A stretch of 64,000 nt of DNA from Macrosoma leucophasiata (GCA_036365455.1 JAWQUS010000010.1:21376501-21440500); one strand, 5' to 3'; numbered from the stretch's first letter, positions 24,917 through 35,800 are shown. Notes: a model not told the origin generated them from the sequence alone. A program made the numbers and translations.

Positions 24917-27900
24917 TCACCGTCGCCTATGAACATTTGCAACACCAGGGGAGTTGCCAACGCGCTGCCAGCCCTGAAGGACTCTTTTGACGCCATTTTT
25001 GAAGAACCCCATATTGTAGCACCTAGGGAACACCTCAGAGGGAAGTTCGTTCCACAATTTACACGTTCTGGGCAGGAACGAACGTGAAAACCGCACCGTT
25101 GAGCACTGCCAGGTGTCCAGTCGGTGTGGGTGGAACTTCTCTCTTCGGCGGGTAGTACGGTGTAGGAAAAGAGACGGTGGCACCATGTCAAACAGTTCCT
25201 CAGAGCACTCACCATTGTAGAGACGGTACAACACGCACAGACTCCCAATGTCTCTGCGCAGGCTCAGATGTTCGAGCCTGTCGGTAAGTCCTGGATCGTT
25301 AACAATACGAACGGCGCGTTTTTGTAGGGAGTCAAGTGGACCAAGCTGGTATTTGGGGGCTCCCGCCCACAAATGAGAGCAGTATTCCAGATGGGGCCGC
25401 ACTTGGGCCTTATAAAGCTGTAGTAGCTGCCCCGATGTGAAATACTGCCTCGCTTTGTTAAGCACCCCCAACTTTTTGGATGCCAACTTGGTCTTACACT
25501 CAATGTGACTCCCGAATTGCACTTCGTTCGATATGTCAACGCCCAGGATACCGATACTCTTATCAACGGCGAGCGGAATGCCCTGGAACTGTGGTGCTAC
25601 AATGAATGGGGTTTTTTTTGCGGTGAACGCGCAGACTTGTGTCTTCGAGGGGTTAAACTGTACTAAATTAAGTCGACCCCAATCCGAGACCCGCTCCAGA
25701 GAGTGCTCGATTTCAGACACAAGTCTAGTCCTGCTTTCCTCGATAAGTGTCCGAGAGGCATTTGCACGGCTAGTGTAGTGTGCATCTCCCGTACTATCAT
25801 CGGCATAGCAATGAAAATTGGAGTTTTGCTCCAATATTTCATTGATATGCAGAAGAAAAAGCGTGGGAGATAACACAGAGCCTTGCGGCACACCAGCGTT
25901 GATAGATAGTCTGTCTGAGCGCTGACCGTCAACTAAGACTTGTATATAACGCTCAGACAGAAAGCTGGCTGTCCAGTTGCATAGCCTCTCGGGAAGACCG
26001 TAGGATGGAAGTTTCGCGAGGAGTGCCCTGTGCCAGACCCGGTCAAAGGCCTTAGCAATGTCCAGGCTTACAGCCAATGCCTCCCCACTCTTGTCCAAGG
26101 CGTGGGACCAATGGTGCGTGAGATATACTAGAAGATCACCAGCAGATCTGCCATGACGAAATCCATATTGGCGGTCACTGATCAGCTGATGATCCTCTAG
26201 ATACTGCAGCAGTTGAGTATTGATCACACGCTCCAGGACTTTACAGAGTAGGGAGGTTATTGCTATGGGCCTATAATTGGCCGGGTCACTGCGATCCCCT
26301 TTTTTGGGTATCGGGTGCACGAGGGCGGGATTCCACGTAGACGGTACGGTTCTTTGATCGTAGGAAAGCGAGAACAGGCGCGTCAGAACGGGGGTCAGCT
26401 CGGGAGCGCACATCTTCAACACCACCGCAGGGACGGAGTCCGGCCCACTCGACTTCTTGACGTCAAGGGATAAAAGAGCTCGCCTGACGTTCTTCTGAGT
26501 GAATTTGACGTCAGGCATAGAGCTTTCACAGCGCGGGATAGTAGGCGCTGTGATACCCATGTCGTCAAGAGTCGAGTTTGAGGCAAAGAGGCTGCCCAGA
26601 AGGTCAGCTTTCTCTTTTGCCGTGTGGGCCAGGCTATCGTCAATTTTACGCAGTGGTGGGAAAGATGACCGACAAAAATTCCCTTCGATAGCTTTGGCAA
26701 GAGACCAATAGGCACGGCTCCCGGGAGGGTGCCTCATTAGTTTCCTGCCAACTCTACCGATGTGCTTCGACTTCGCTTTGGCCATGCGCCGCTTAGTGGA
26801 CCTGGATGCAGCGTTGAGTGCTCTCTTAAGGCCGGAGGCATTAGGATCCTTACAAGCGTGAGCCGCAGTCCAGGTTCTGTAAGCCTCCTGCTTGTGACTA
26901 GAAGCCACAGCACAGGACTTATCGAACCAGGGCTGGTACTGTCCGCCAATGGATACCACAGAATACGGAATGTAACATTCCATTCCCTGGTGTATCACAT
27001 CGGTTACAGCATCGGCACACGTGCTCGGATCTTCCGACGAGAAACAAAGCTGCCTCCATGGGTAGGACGTCAGGAACTCCCTCAGTCCATCCCAGTCTGC
27101 CGACCTGTAATGCCACACTTGTCGAGTTGCCGAGGGCCGCAGCGGCGCTCGAACCGACAATGAGGTTTTTGTGCGTACCAGACAGTGGTCCGAGGATCCT
27201 AAGGGAGCCTCGACCACCACCTGATAGTTGGCAGGATGTGAGGTCAGCAGAAGATCCAGCAAAGAGGCAGTGTGACCCTCGACATCTGGTATCCGGGTAC
27301 ACCCGGTTACAACTTGTGAGAGTCCATTAGCCAACGCGAAATCGTGTGCAGATCTTCCAGCGAAGTCCGTGATCCGGGAACTCAACCACTCCGTATGGTG
27401 TGCGTTAAAGTCACCAAGAATCACCAACTCCGCAGAAGGATACTGCACAAGCACTGTGTCGACCACCTGTTGGATGTGCTCGAATAAGCGGGCTGTCTCC
27501 CCGTCTCCGCTATAGGACCTGTACACGCACGCGTATATTCGGGTAGATCCACCGTAATCCACGCGTGCCCACAATAGCGACAGGTCCTTGTCTTCAAAAT
27601 GGTCAAGACGGCGACAACAGACATCCTCTCGGACATACAGACATACCCCGGCGCGGCGAACGAAAGTGTTCTCCAGAGTATAGCCGGGGTAAGTAAGGTA
27701 CGATGTGTCAAGTGGAGAGGATATTTGTGTCTCCGTCAGAAAGAGTAGGGCTGGCTTAGCCGTTTCAAGGTGGTGGTGAACGGCGTTAAGGTTGGTATGT
27801 AAACCCCTGATGTTGCACATGTCCACAGTAAATGTGGGAGGGGCGTCCGCTGCGTTACTACTCTTTTTTTTCTTTTTGACCATTTTTTTAATCTTCCTAA

Positions 27901-28240
27901 CAGCGTCGGATAAGGGAAATAATGATGTGCACCGTATCGACCGCCCGAGGGGCAAAGTTGCAGGTGCATCAGACCATCTGCACACAGAGGTGGTGCAATT
28001 TGCTGGTCCGGGGGACGGAAGGACCCCCGATCCCCCCCGTGCACAGGCGCCGGGCCCACTCCGGTCTCTTACTCCGGCACGACGACTGCACACGGGACTT
28101 AACACCGGTTGGCGGGACAGCCTCCCAGGCCACTGTCCGTTCGAGGTTCCCAGGCAACGGTCCGCTGCCGCCCGCCTGACCGGCGGGCGGCAGCGGACCG
28201 TTACCGTTTCATCGGCTCTCCCTGGCCCCCGGGCCAACAT
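24917..28240 (-). CDS. LINE ORF: AP-endonuclease plus reverse transcriptase (CR1/Jockey superfamily)
   Basis: An uninterrupted 1107-codon minus-strand ORF. An AP-type endonuclease comes first: TET at 169-171, LGDFNAHHTEW at about 275-285, LDLLL at 328-332 and SSDHCLV at 349-355. The reverse transcriptase follows: KKSSGPDSVP near 595, YRPIA at 656-660, SLDIAKAFDRVWH at 725-737, GVPQGSVLSP at 783-792 and YADD at 812-815. The C-terminal part has LEYCSHLW and WNELP, usual in CR1/Jockey-type elements. These activities carry out target-primed reverse transcription. The first Met may not be the real start: codons 1-119 overlap a GC-rich leader with a perfect hairpin, and Met120 (27883, MVKKKKK) just before the endonuclease is more likely. 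No ORF1/gag precedes it. Subclade not assigned. Confidence 0.93.
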   Translation of the reverse strand: MLARGPGRADETVTVRCRPPVRRAAADRCLGTSNGQWPGRLSRQPVLSPVCSRRAGVRDRSGPGACARGGSGVLPSPGPANCTTSVCRWSDAPATLPLGRSIRCTSLFPLSDAVRKIKKMVKKKKKSSNAADAPPTFTVDMCNIRGLHTNLNAVHHHLETAKPALLFLTETQISSPLDTSYLTYPGYTLENTFVRRAGVCLYVREDVCCRRLDHFEDKDLSLLWARVDYGGSTRIYACVYRSYSGDGETARLFEHIQQVVDTVLVQYPSAELVILGDFNAHHTEWLSSRITDFAGRSAHDFALANGLSQVVTGCTRIPDVEGHTASLLDLLLTSHPANYQVVVEAPLGSSDHCLVRTKTSLSVRAPLRPSATRQVWHYRSADWDGLREFLTSYPWRQLCFSSEDPSTCADAVTDVIHQGMECYIPYSVVSIGGQYQPWFDKSCAVASSHKQEAYRTWTAAHACKDPNASGLKRALNAASRSTKRRMAKAKSKHIGRVGRKLMRHPPGSRAYWSLAKAIEGNFCRSSFPPLRKIDDSLAHTAKEKADLLGSLFASNSTLDDMGITAPTIPRCESSMPDVKFTQKNVRRALLSLDVKKSSGPDSVPAVVLKMCAPELTPVLTRLFSLSYDQRTVPSTWNPALVHPIPKKGDRSDPANYRPIAITSLLCKVLERVINTQLLQYLEDHQLISDRQYGFRHGRSAGDLLVYLTHHWSHALDKSGEALAVSLDIAKAFDRVWHRALLAKLPSYGLPERLCNWTASFLSERYIQVLVDGQRSDRLSINAGVPQGSVLSPTLFLLHINEILEQNSNFHCYADDSTGDAHYTSRANASRTLIEESRTRLVSEIEHSLERVSDWGRLNLVQFNPSKTQVCAFTAKKTPFIVAPQFQGIPLAVDKSIGILGVDISNEVQFGSHIECKTKLASKKLGVLNKARQYFTSGQLLQLYKAQVRPHLEYCSHLWAGAPKYQLGPLDSLQKRAVRIVNDPGLTDRLEHLSLRRDIGSLCVLYRLYNGECSEELFDMVPPSLFLHRTTRRREKFHPHRLDTWQCSTVRFSRSFLPRTCKLWNELPSEVFPRCYNMGFFKNGVKRVLQGWQRVGNSPGVANVHRRR
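28156..28202. other. Perfect 21-bp GC-rich hairpin in the LINE 5' region
   Basis: Arms 28156-28176 and 28182-28202 are exact reverse complements, with a 5-base loop (TGACC). The arms are rich in CCGCTGCCGCCCGCC-type sequence. It lies inside the first 30 codons of the longest LINE ORF, which argues that this part acts as structured leader RNA rather than protein. Confidence 0.85.
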
Positions 28241-28611
28241 GTTGCGCCCCTGAGCGCAAGATGTCCTTACACATACCGGCCCCGGGGGCGGACAATACGG
28301 TGCACATCAAGGATAGGAACGAGGAAGAGGATAGGGAGAGGGGAGGGGGGGACTGGCTCTCAGGCTCGGAAGCCGGAACACGCCCGAAGACGTTTGGCGG
28401 CAGATTACGACCTGAGGGTGGTAGCTAGCCAGGCAGGACCCAAGGGACCTTACCACCAAGCAGGACACTAGGAGGGATTACGCTGGTAGTGCCGACCCAG
28501 CAACCATGTGGAACCAGTCGCCAGAGCCTTGTTTGCTGGTCGGCAGGGTGCACCACGTGCAGGTAAGGTTGGCTGCGGCACCAGGATGGTAAGGCGCCAC
28601 TTACACCCCAA

Positions 28612-28680
28612 AGATTTCAATGTACCTACTCGTAGATGCGCTGCCACTCCTGAGGCGTAAGTTGTTATACACATATTATG
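28612..28680 (-). repeat. SINE piece split by the LINE
   Basis: AGATTTCAATG... CACTCCTGAGGCGTAAG continues the sequence cut at 24848, so this is the right half of the SINE-like target of the LINE. Confidence 0.65.
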
Positions 28681-29114
28681 TATATATGTAGCTAAATATA
28701 CCATAATAGTTATATCTACCTAATGTTTATAATTCAAACAACGAGGCAATCTAAAAAACTATAATGATTGTTGATAAAAAACACTCGTTAACTTTTCAAT
28801 GTGTTCTCTCAATTTGCGTCAAAAGTATGTTCTAAAATTATATAAATTTAAGAGGTGAAGATTTCAGTCTTTCTCAATTGCTGTAATGCATTTTGGCATT
28901 TAAATCAACTCATCAAGTGTATGTACCGAACATTTAAATTACAATTACAATTGTAATGTAATTGTGGTTGACGCTGCCGCGTTCTTTAGTAGATAATTTA
29001 ATTAAATGGTAATATTTTAAGCACACAGGCCAGCGGTTTGTAACACTGGCGTGAGGCCGGACTTTTGGGACTGAGGTAGGTACCTACTTTCGATCCGATA
29101 ATTAAAAGTAAGCT

Positions 29115-29283
29115 TTTTTTATGTAATGGCATACAAGCATGCAGTTTACATTAATGTTAAGTGATGCAGCTTAAAGACACCCAGTACACCCACACAAAGA
29201 CCAAGGTCAAAATGCAGATGCGTTACCACTCCTGAGGCCTAAGGTGTTATGCCTCTGTGCCGGAAATTACAGGGCCGTACTTG
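29115..29283 (-). mobile_element. SINE-A, partial, minus strand
   Basis: 3' half only (poly(T), then GTTAAGTGATG... to CCGGAAATTACAGGGCCGTAC). Confidence 0.8.
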
Positions 29284-29339
29284 GGTTTTTTTAGTTTGGG
29301 ATCTGTGACACCACAGGCACAGGGCTCTTTCTATGTAAC

Positions 29340-29562
29340 GAAGGTGGTAAACAAGCTTACAGTTCACATAGATGTGAAGTGATGATTGCAGCCAATAGAA
29401 ATGTCCACAAAAACCAGGGGTCGAAATGAAGATGCGTTACCACTCCTGAGGCCTAAGGTGTTATGCCTCTGTGCCGGAAATTACAGGGCCATATATTACC
29501 ACCTGACCGGAACACGATAGTGCGAACACTACCATTTAGCGGCAAGTATATTTGGTAATTCT
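29340..29562 (-). mobile_element. SINE-A, partial, minus strand
   Basis: Second copy in the same orientation directly after the one at 29115. It lacks the very 5' end. Confidence 0.8.
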
Positions 29563-31715
29563 ATAGTTTCTTACTATTTGTCATCTCCGCATGAGTAAAA
29601 TAGTATTGCTTTCAATGAGAAGGAATGTAACAATTTTACGAAGTCTTGAATGAATATTTTTCATCAATACAGATTTAGGCCATTTTCCTACAGTATTTCA
29701 ACAATCCTATGATTTTGTTAAAATTGTACGTTCAACACACGTTCCAGCAATCAAAAGTTCTAGTAATAAATATTATTGGTCCACGGGTGACTGATTAAAT
29801 TTTGCTTCCATTCATTGATTCCATTGCTCATTAAAAAAAATATGATTGTCACAGATTAAACGATCCTATTAATTATGATGATATATATGCTTGTTTTTAA
29901 AACTTTCAAAACAGATGGCCTGTTATAACAGTGTACCCTTAAATTCATGCAATAATTTATTGTTAGTATTAGTTTTCTAAGAATTTAAAAAAGTCTCTTT
30001 GTTTACTCTTCGCCTATTGACTTTGGCTTGGCATCATCTCCAGTGATTCCAAATTTAGACCCTGACGAATGAACACCCAGTTGGGCGCAGAAAATAGAAT
30101 AGAAAGGAGAGAGCAATTTGGTTTTGACGACTAATAACGTCACACGTTGAAACGTCGGTTTCTTTCTGTACAACGTAGAGTCACACGATTTAAACATTAG
30201 TAGCTATGATTGAATTTTTAAGAGATTAACAATTGAAAAGATTTCTTTCTTTTGTTAACAATGAGCAAGTTTTGGTAGAGTTAAGATTTGTTAACTTTTT
30301 GTTTTATTTTTTTGAGTCGAATTTCAAAGCTATTTGAACGTGGATAAAAGTGATGTGAAATTGCACCAAACCAGGTAAGGTTTAGAAAAAATATCAAATA
30401 TAATAGGCGCGCTAAATTTTAAATCATTCTTTTTTAGAACTGTTAAGTTTATCATTTGATTTAAAATATATAAATTAATGAGGCCTTCAAAGTATTTAAA
30501 GGGCTAGTTATTAATAAAATGGTATTCAGGTCACATTACGACAAGAAACAACCTTGAATTTGTTCAGCACAGGAAAAGAAAACAAGAAGTATAATTCTGA
30601 CATATTCTGTAAAATACGATTGGCAACACCATATCCCGTCGTAAAATATATTTGCTGGTGACTCGGTATCCTGCGGTTTTGCTATAACTTATTGTGTTTC
30701 TAACGACCGCAGTAACCATATCTTTTACTGTGGGTTTAACATCAATCTTAAAAAGATTGCTCGTCAACTGCGCTGTTAAATTTATTGAAGTGTTGTTTAT
30801 ATTAACCAATACTTTATTTACTAACTGACTTTATTATAAAATTCGTCTTTTTACTATATTTTTCTGTCACTGTTAGTTTCAACTCTACAATTGCATCTGG
30901 CGTTGTCTATGTTATACTATTGATTATTCCTACTGAAATCCTAAATTAAGCAATATTTTTATTAAGATTTCGTATTACACGATATTCTATTTTTATCATC
31001 ATTTAACAGAAACTTTTCAGTGCAGTACTTAGTTATTTGTTTAGTCTATCATGTTTGGACGTTTAATAGCTCGTAGATTAAAATGAATGAATGCTAAAAA
31101 TGAATTTCCTTTTGGATAAAGTACATTTTTATGTCCCCAAAATTTTGACAGTAAAACGATATCTCTATTATTTATGACCAAAATAGTTCATAAATATATG
31201 GAATAGCTAAGAATGCCATAATTTCTGAAGTCAAATCTGCTCGTAATATAAAACTATGAACATAATGTCTTTTTGGGACCGACATTTAGAATTATAGTAT
31301 TTTCGTGTCGAATGCTAGTTTCAATTAATTCGTTTTCTTACGATGTTCGCTCTAACGATTGCTCTCTTTTCTATATTTAACCGTAATGCCACTACACCAT
31401 GTAAACATGCTCCCATAGGACAGATGAGTGCTGAAAGGTCATTTATAACACCGTTGGTATCTTTAATAGCTGAAGTGGGTCGAGGTCTGCACCTTACTGT
31501 ATTTTCGTAGATATTGTGCAATCCATGTTTTTCACGCGACACGTATTACATTTTTTTTTACATTTGATCTGTTTTATATTAGACAATTTCTCATTGAGTG
31601 TTTTTTTATATGTTATTTTATTTTTTAATATGAACTTGCTTGACACAAAAATAAATTATACCGCGAAATAACATCTATGTATGCAGACAAATTTGCAAGG
31701 AAAGCTGAATTTAAT
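29563..31715. other. AT-rich intron without supported features
   Basis: Short frames only; none with family motifs. No repeats shared with the rest of the window were noticed. Confidence 0.55.
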
Positions 31716-31726
31716 TGGATATTTGT

Positions 31727-31920
31727 ATCATAACTGGGTAGGAAGCTTCCGGTGGCTTCTCGTACGTCCGGGCCCTAATACTAGATAGAGGATCCGGGGC
31801 TTAAGACATAATTATATGCTTGCGGCAAGCCCCGCAAGTCAGCCGAACTGTGGTGGCCCGAGTAGGCTGGTACCAGACAGACTGGCAAACGCCTTCTTGA
31901 GTACAAGGCCAGTCCGACAC
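31727..31920 (-). mobile_element. Short GC-rich retro-insertion with 11-bp target duplication
   Basis: TGGATATTTGT occurs at 31716-31726 and again at 31921-31931, directly bracketing 194 bp of GC-rich sequence unlike its surroundings. On the minus strand it ends CCCAGTTATGAT rather than in poly(A), as RTE-type 3' ends often do. Probably a 5'-truncated LINE. Confidence 0.6.
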
Positions 31921-32125
31921 TGGATATTTGTGATAATAATATTATGTTAATAATGCTATCTGTAATTTATGATTTGGCAACGTGGTCGCAATTAGAAGTA
32001 AGTGTCTTATAAATATAGGCGATATTAACTCGGCCATCTTTTGTTTGGGCTTATATTATAGCTGTACGTATACCGTTAAGCTATCCCTATATACGAGTAT
32101 AGAACTCAAAAATAAACATTAACAC

Positions 32126-32595
32126 TAAGCCTGGGTTGCACTACGATATTTGTTAGTAAGTTTTTTTTTTTTTTTTTTTTTAATGTTATGGAAGTGCAAG
32201 CATGCAGTTCACATTGGTGTTAAGTGATGACTGCAGCCTATATACACCCACACAAAGACCAAGGTCAAAATGCAGATGCGTTGCCACTCCTGAGGCCTAA
32301 GGTGTTATGCCTCTGTACCGGAAATTACAGGGCCGTACATTACCACCTGACCGGAACACGATAGTGCTGAACACTACCATTTAGCGGCAAGTATATTAGG
32401 TAATGCGGTGGTGCCTACGCCCGCGAGCTCCGTCACTGGAGCTCTACCAGTTGTTAAAGTTATTGTAACATTTCACATCCTTCTCTAACTTAAAGAAATC
32501 TGTTAAAGTTAGAGAAGGATGTTAAAAACTATGTCTGTTTAAGGATGTTAGAAATGTTACAATAACTTTAACTTTAAAAAATGTTGTGGTGCAAC
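32126..32595. mobile_element. Same MITE family, with SINE-A inside and a palindromic core
   Basis: Ends AAGCCTGGGTTGCAC and GTGCAACCCGGG. Between 32453 and 32572 lie nested inverted repeats: a perfect 22-bp pair (32453-32474, 32551-32572) and a perfect 17-bp pair (32475-32491, 32506-32522). Confidence 0.75.
32161..32450 (-). mobile_element. SINE-A, full copy inside a MITE
   Basis: T-run of about 20, full body, 5' end at CTCTACCAG. Flanks TTGTTAGTAAG and TTGTTAAAGTT are a plausible imperfect target duplication. It splits the MITE at 32126-32595. Confidence 0.85.
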
Positions 32596-32865
32596 CCGGG
32601 AATAATAATTTAAATGTTAATAATATCACTAAGATCCTTTTAAGCAATTAAATAATGAATGCGATTGCTTCTTATGCATATTGGAACTTACTTGTTTTAT
32701 TAATGACATGATTGGTACGTAACATTTGTGTTGTTTTGAAAATTGTGTGTACTTACTTAACTGTGCTTTTCAAAATCAGGAAATTATTATCCTTTCGTTT
32801 GTTATTACTTAATAATATGTCGAACACCAAAAAACACCTGTTTGCTCTATAATAAATTATGTGTG

Positions 32866-32995
32866 TACGTATGTATCTTCACGCTAAGTGAGGGTAGGCA
32901 GGGAGTGTAGAGTGCCAGATATCCCAGTCCTGACACACCATCCGTACTTCTTCTACATTCATCATTCTCTTCATTCACGCACGCCTATTCCTAAG
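32866..32995 (-). pseudogene. LINE C-terminal relic
   Basis: Shares TGTATCTTCACG, GGGTAGGCAGGGAGTG and TTCTACATTCATCATTCTCT with 33257-33515 but is shorter and frame-damaged. Confidence 0.55.
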
Positions 32996-33280
32996 ACTAA
33001 TCAATCGTTATCAATGGAGGTTGACCTACGCTATACGTGTGTGTGTATGAACCATGTTCTATTTTTCAAATTTTTCATAGAATGGTTTTTAAGTTAATTG
33101 TCGTATCTACATGGGTAACTAAATTGTATATTTATTCAGTCGATCACGACTAAAATCAGTCTCAGTCAGTCAGAATATCAATCATTTGAATTTGTCATGT
33201 AAAGTGAACTGTGCCAAGTTGTATCACGGTCGACAATAGAACAACTGTACTTCCAACTTTATGTATGTATGTATGTATCT

Positions 33281-33511
33281 TCACGCCAGGTCCCTAACGG
33301 GGTAGGCAGAGAGTGTAGAGCGCCAGATATCCCGGTTCTGACAAACCTCTCGTGCCTCGTCTACTTTCGTACTACTCGTCATCATTCTCTTCATACATGC
33401 ACGCCGATTCCTAAGACTTTTGATCCCACCATCAGACAAAACTCGACCTATTTGGTCATGGTAGGTCAGTCTTGGTCTTCCTGGGCCTCTGCAACCATCC
33501 ACAACTTCCAA
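33281..33511 (-). pseudogene. Non-LTR retrotransposon ORF C-terminus
   Basis: Minus-strand frame of 76 codons with GRPRLTYHDQIGRVL, RNRRACMKRMM, VDEAREVCQNRDIWR and SAYP. This is a well-known C-terminal signature of insect endonuclease/reverse-transcriptase elements (family knowledge). The upstream part is missing, so it is a dead fragment. Confidence 0.7.
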
Positions 33512-33925
33512 CTTTATCTTCTATCAATAGTATATTCGTGACAGTTATTTCTCAAATACATTTGGTAAGACAACATTAAATACTTATTTTGTTTATCTGC
33601 TGTATGTTATTAAACTATATAAGACATTCAAAGATACGTTATTAAACAAGAATTTTGTCATTGGATTCTGTAATTTTACTATAAGTGTATATTTACTATT
33701 TAAACTACTTATAGGTATTCCTAAATCTAAAATATATGCATATTTCTAGTGAAGCCAAACATTAGTGCCTTAACCTTCATTCCCGTCTGAAAGGAATAGA
33801 AAGAATGTGCTACAGGGATTGTTAAAAACAAACACAATGAGGGAGTTGTAACAGTTTAATGTCTTTCTTTTCAGTCATGCTCTTGAAGCTCATTCAATTT
33901 GCGATCGTGCTTATTAAAAGCGGCA

Positions 33926-34376
33926 CTAATCCCCTGAACTAGCCCAGAAGTCAACATCTTCTTCTTCTTTTACCTCATCAATCACTTCAGTTTCATGTCT
34001 TTCTTCAAACGAATCTAGTTTCGGTGATCGCTGCTTCGCCTCTGTTACTCTATAGCCATCGGCAACTTTGTCAACGGATGGTTCTGAACTCCACGATTCG
34101 ATATTTCCTTCCCTGGAATTTTCTCTGGAACGACTTCTGGAATGAGAACGCGCCGTTAAATTAGGAACGCTGCCGAATTTCCCAACATTCTCACTTGTGT
34201 TCATGCTTTGAAACTCAGCTTCCTCGAGTGACGTGAAAATTTTAAGCTCCTCCTCGCGCGACGCCCGCGAGTCTTTGGAAGAGTTAGAAGACGACGAGTG
34301 ATGCTTTCTGAAGGATCTGCGCCTGCCACTCGGGTCGCTTCGTTGTAATGGTCGAATTTTAATTCCATCAAGTGAT
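33926..34376 (-). CDS. Unrecognised nested gene, exon 2 (C-terminal 150 codons and stop)
   Basis: The acceptor TTTGTTTAAG precedes 34376, leaving an intron of 181 bp. The first base completes an AGA (Arg) codon with the AG left by exon 1, and the frame then runs to TAG at 33928-33926. The peptide has a basic Arg/Ser block (RRRSFRKHHSSSSNSSKDSR), an Arg/Ser repeat (ARSHSRSRSRENSRE), then an acidic tail (EVIDEVKEEEDVDFWASSGD). Such arrangements occur in disordered adaptor or regulatory proteins, but no function can be assigned. The exon total with exon 1 is 1095 bases, exactly 365 codons including stop. Confidence 0.8.
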
Positions 34377-34557
34377 CTTAAACAAATTTATAATACGTGA
34401 GTCGATTATATTACAAGTGAAGCGATGACTCATGATCGGAAGTAGCTTTCTAATCGTGCATTGGACGTGAAGTGCACACGATGATAATGTAGCTAAATCA
34501 CTACAGAGCGAATGCGTGACGGATGGAATGTGCTCGCTTATACCAATGAATATTAAC
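34377..34557 (-). other. Intron of the nested gene
   Basis: 181 bp, GT at 34557-34556 and AG at 34378-34377 on the minus strand. It interrupts codon 215 after its second base. Reading through would add a short unrelated tail and a stop, so removal is needed for the exon 2 protein. Confidence 0.75.
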
Positions 34558-35201
34558 CTTAAATAATCTTCGCTAGGCGCTATAGTTTCAGTTTTGTCAT
34601 CATCGAAAGATTGGAAATGTATTTCGGGCAGTGGTGAGGTAGGGCTCTTGGGGTTATAGTACCATTTTAGTTTCTCTTCTTCTGTACTCGCGATGCCTTC
34701 AGGCTCGAAAGAGCTTTCCGAAAAACGACTTGGATCTGAAATATTTTCAGAAGACGTAGGTGATCTGCTTCTATTTCCCACACTAAAGGATTTGGATGTG
34801 TTCGATATTATTGTTTTCGGCTTTGGTTGGGTGTACCTTTCTTTTCTGTAGTCGCCGTTGGTTACAGTTTCTTCGACGGATTCCTGGCCAAAGCTGGAAA
34901 TTTTTGTCGAGAATAGTATGGCGGCGGAGCTGGGTTGGCCGTCGTAGTATTTTATCGCGGCGGACTCGAGTCGTCCATTTTTATCTTCGGTCAAGTAAAG
35001 GTATCCTTGACCGTATTTTTGGATCCAGTCACTGGAGTTTGTTTTGATGGAAGACTTGTGAAGTTGTTGTCTATAGTATTCGACGAGTTCATTGAAGTTA
35101 GGGTCGTTGTCAGGTATTACGCCGCTGATGATATGCTTTAGACACTCTATGGCTTCGTTGACCCCCGCATACGATATAACTACAGATAGCAGCAACCCCA
35201 T
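34558..35201 (-). CDS. Unrecognised nested gene, exon 1 (N-terminal 214 codons)
   Basis: First of two coding exons of a complete gene lying wholly within the 42.7-kb LIM intron, on the same strand. The ATG at 35201 has a favourable context (A at -3, G at +4). The exon ends AG|GTTAAT after 34558, in phase 2. The protein starts MGLLLS, fitting the N-myristoylation pattern (Gly2, Ser at position 6). Residues of about 20-110 look like a compact folded domain (IECLKHIISGVIP, FNELVEYYRQQLHK, YGQGYLYLTEDKNG). From about 125 onward it is Ser/Pro/Lys-rich and probably disordered (RSRSPTSSENISD). No transmembrane span or familiar catalytic motif is visible. I do not recognise the family. With exon 2 it gives 364 residues and a stop. 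Continuous coding through the splice in the correct frame, and lack of repeats in the exon, argue that it is a real gene. Confidence 0.8.
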
Positions 35202-35800
35202 ATTTCACTGGTCACAGATTTTAGGGGGAACAAGGGACGAGGTACGAAGTTGACAGGGCCGGGATGGGATGCAGCGATGTGACGCCGGGGCAAGATATGA
35301 ACAACTGAAATTAAAATGCGCTTCTTGCCAAACTTTGTGTCCACATTTAGAATAGAGTTTGGCTGGGGCGAGATCATCGTTACGTTTATGTCGCGGTTAA
35401 TCGGAATGTTCAAGGTTTCCCTTGGTTTACGGTGGAGATAATAAAACTGATTTATATAGTGATTGATTTCTGCTCAGCTGTTATATAACTGATTCAACGA
35501 CATTGCACGATGATGTTTTACAAGAATTAAAAAAAGAGACACACATTTAGAGCAGATCTATGTACCTAGTATATATAGTGCTATTTTTTAAGTGATTTTA
35601 TGTTCTCTTTTTCTCTGTAACCAACCCGTGTTTGCTTTCTGCACCAAATAAAGTTTTACTTACCTATTTACTAATTAAGCAGAATTTTTTATTATGGCAA
35701 TACTGTATATTATGCAAGATATAACATGTAATCCACAATTTTTTATTACAATATTTGTTTGTTCCTGTGAAATGTTTTGTAGTGAAATTCGTTAAGATCT

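Larger units (their letters stand above)
24849..28611 (-). mobile_element. Near-complete non-LTR retrotransposon (LINE)
   Basis: The element body lies between short direct repeats AGATTT at 24843-24848 and 28612-28617. It ends at low coordinate in a poly(A) tract (T-run to 24867) after a 3' UTR of only about 50 bp. At the other end is a GC-rich 5' region (28241-28611). The flanks join into one related SINE sequence (ACCAGAGATTT...AGATTTCAATG), showing insertion into a SINE. An intact ORF, a long poly(A) and a clean duplication suggest a young insertion. Confidence 0.85.

Noticed and set aside
28109..28471. GC-rich plus-strand frames opposite the LINE
   Set aside because: Antisense shadow of the LINE 5' region and hairpin.
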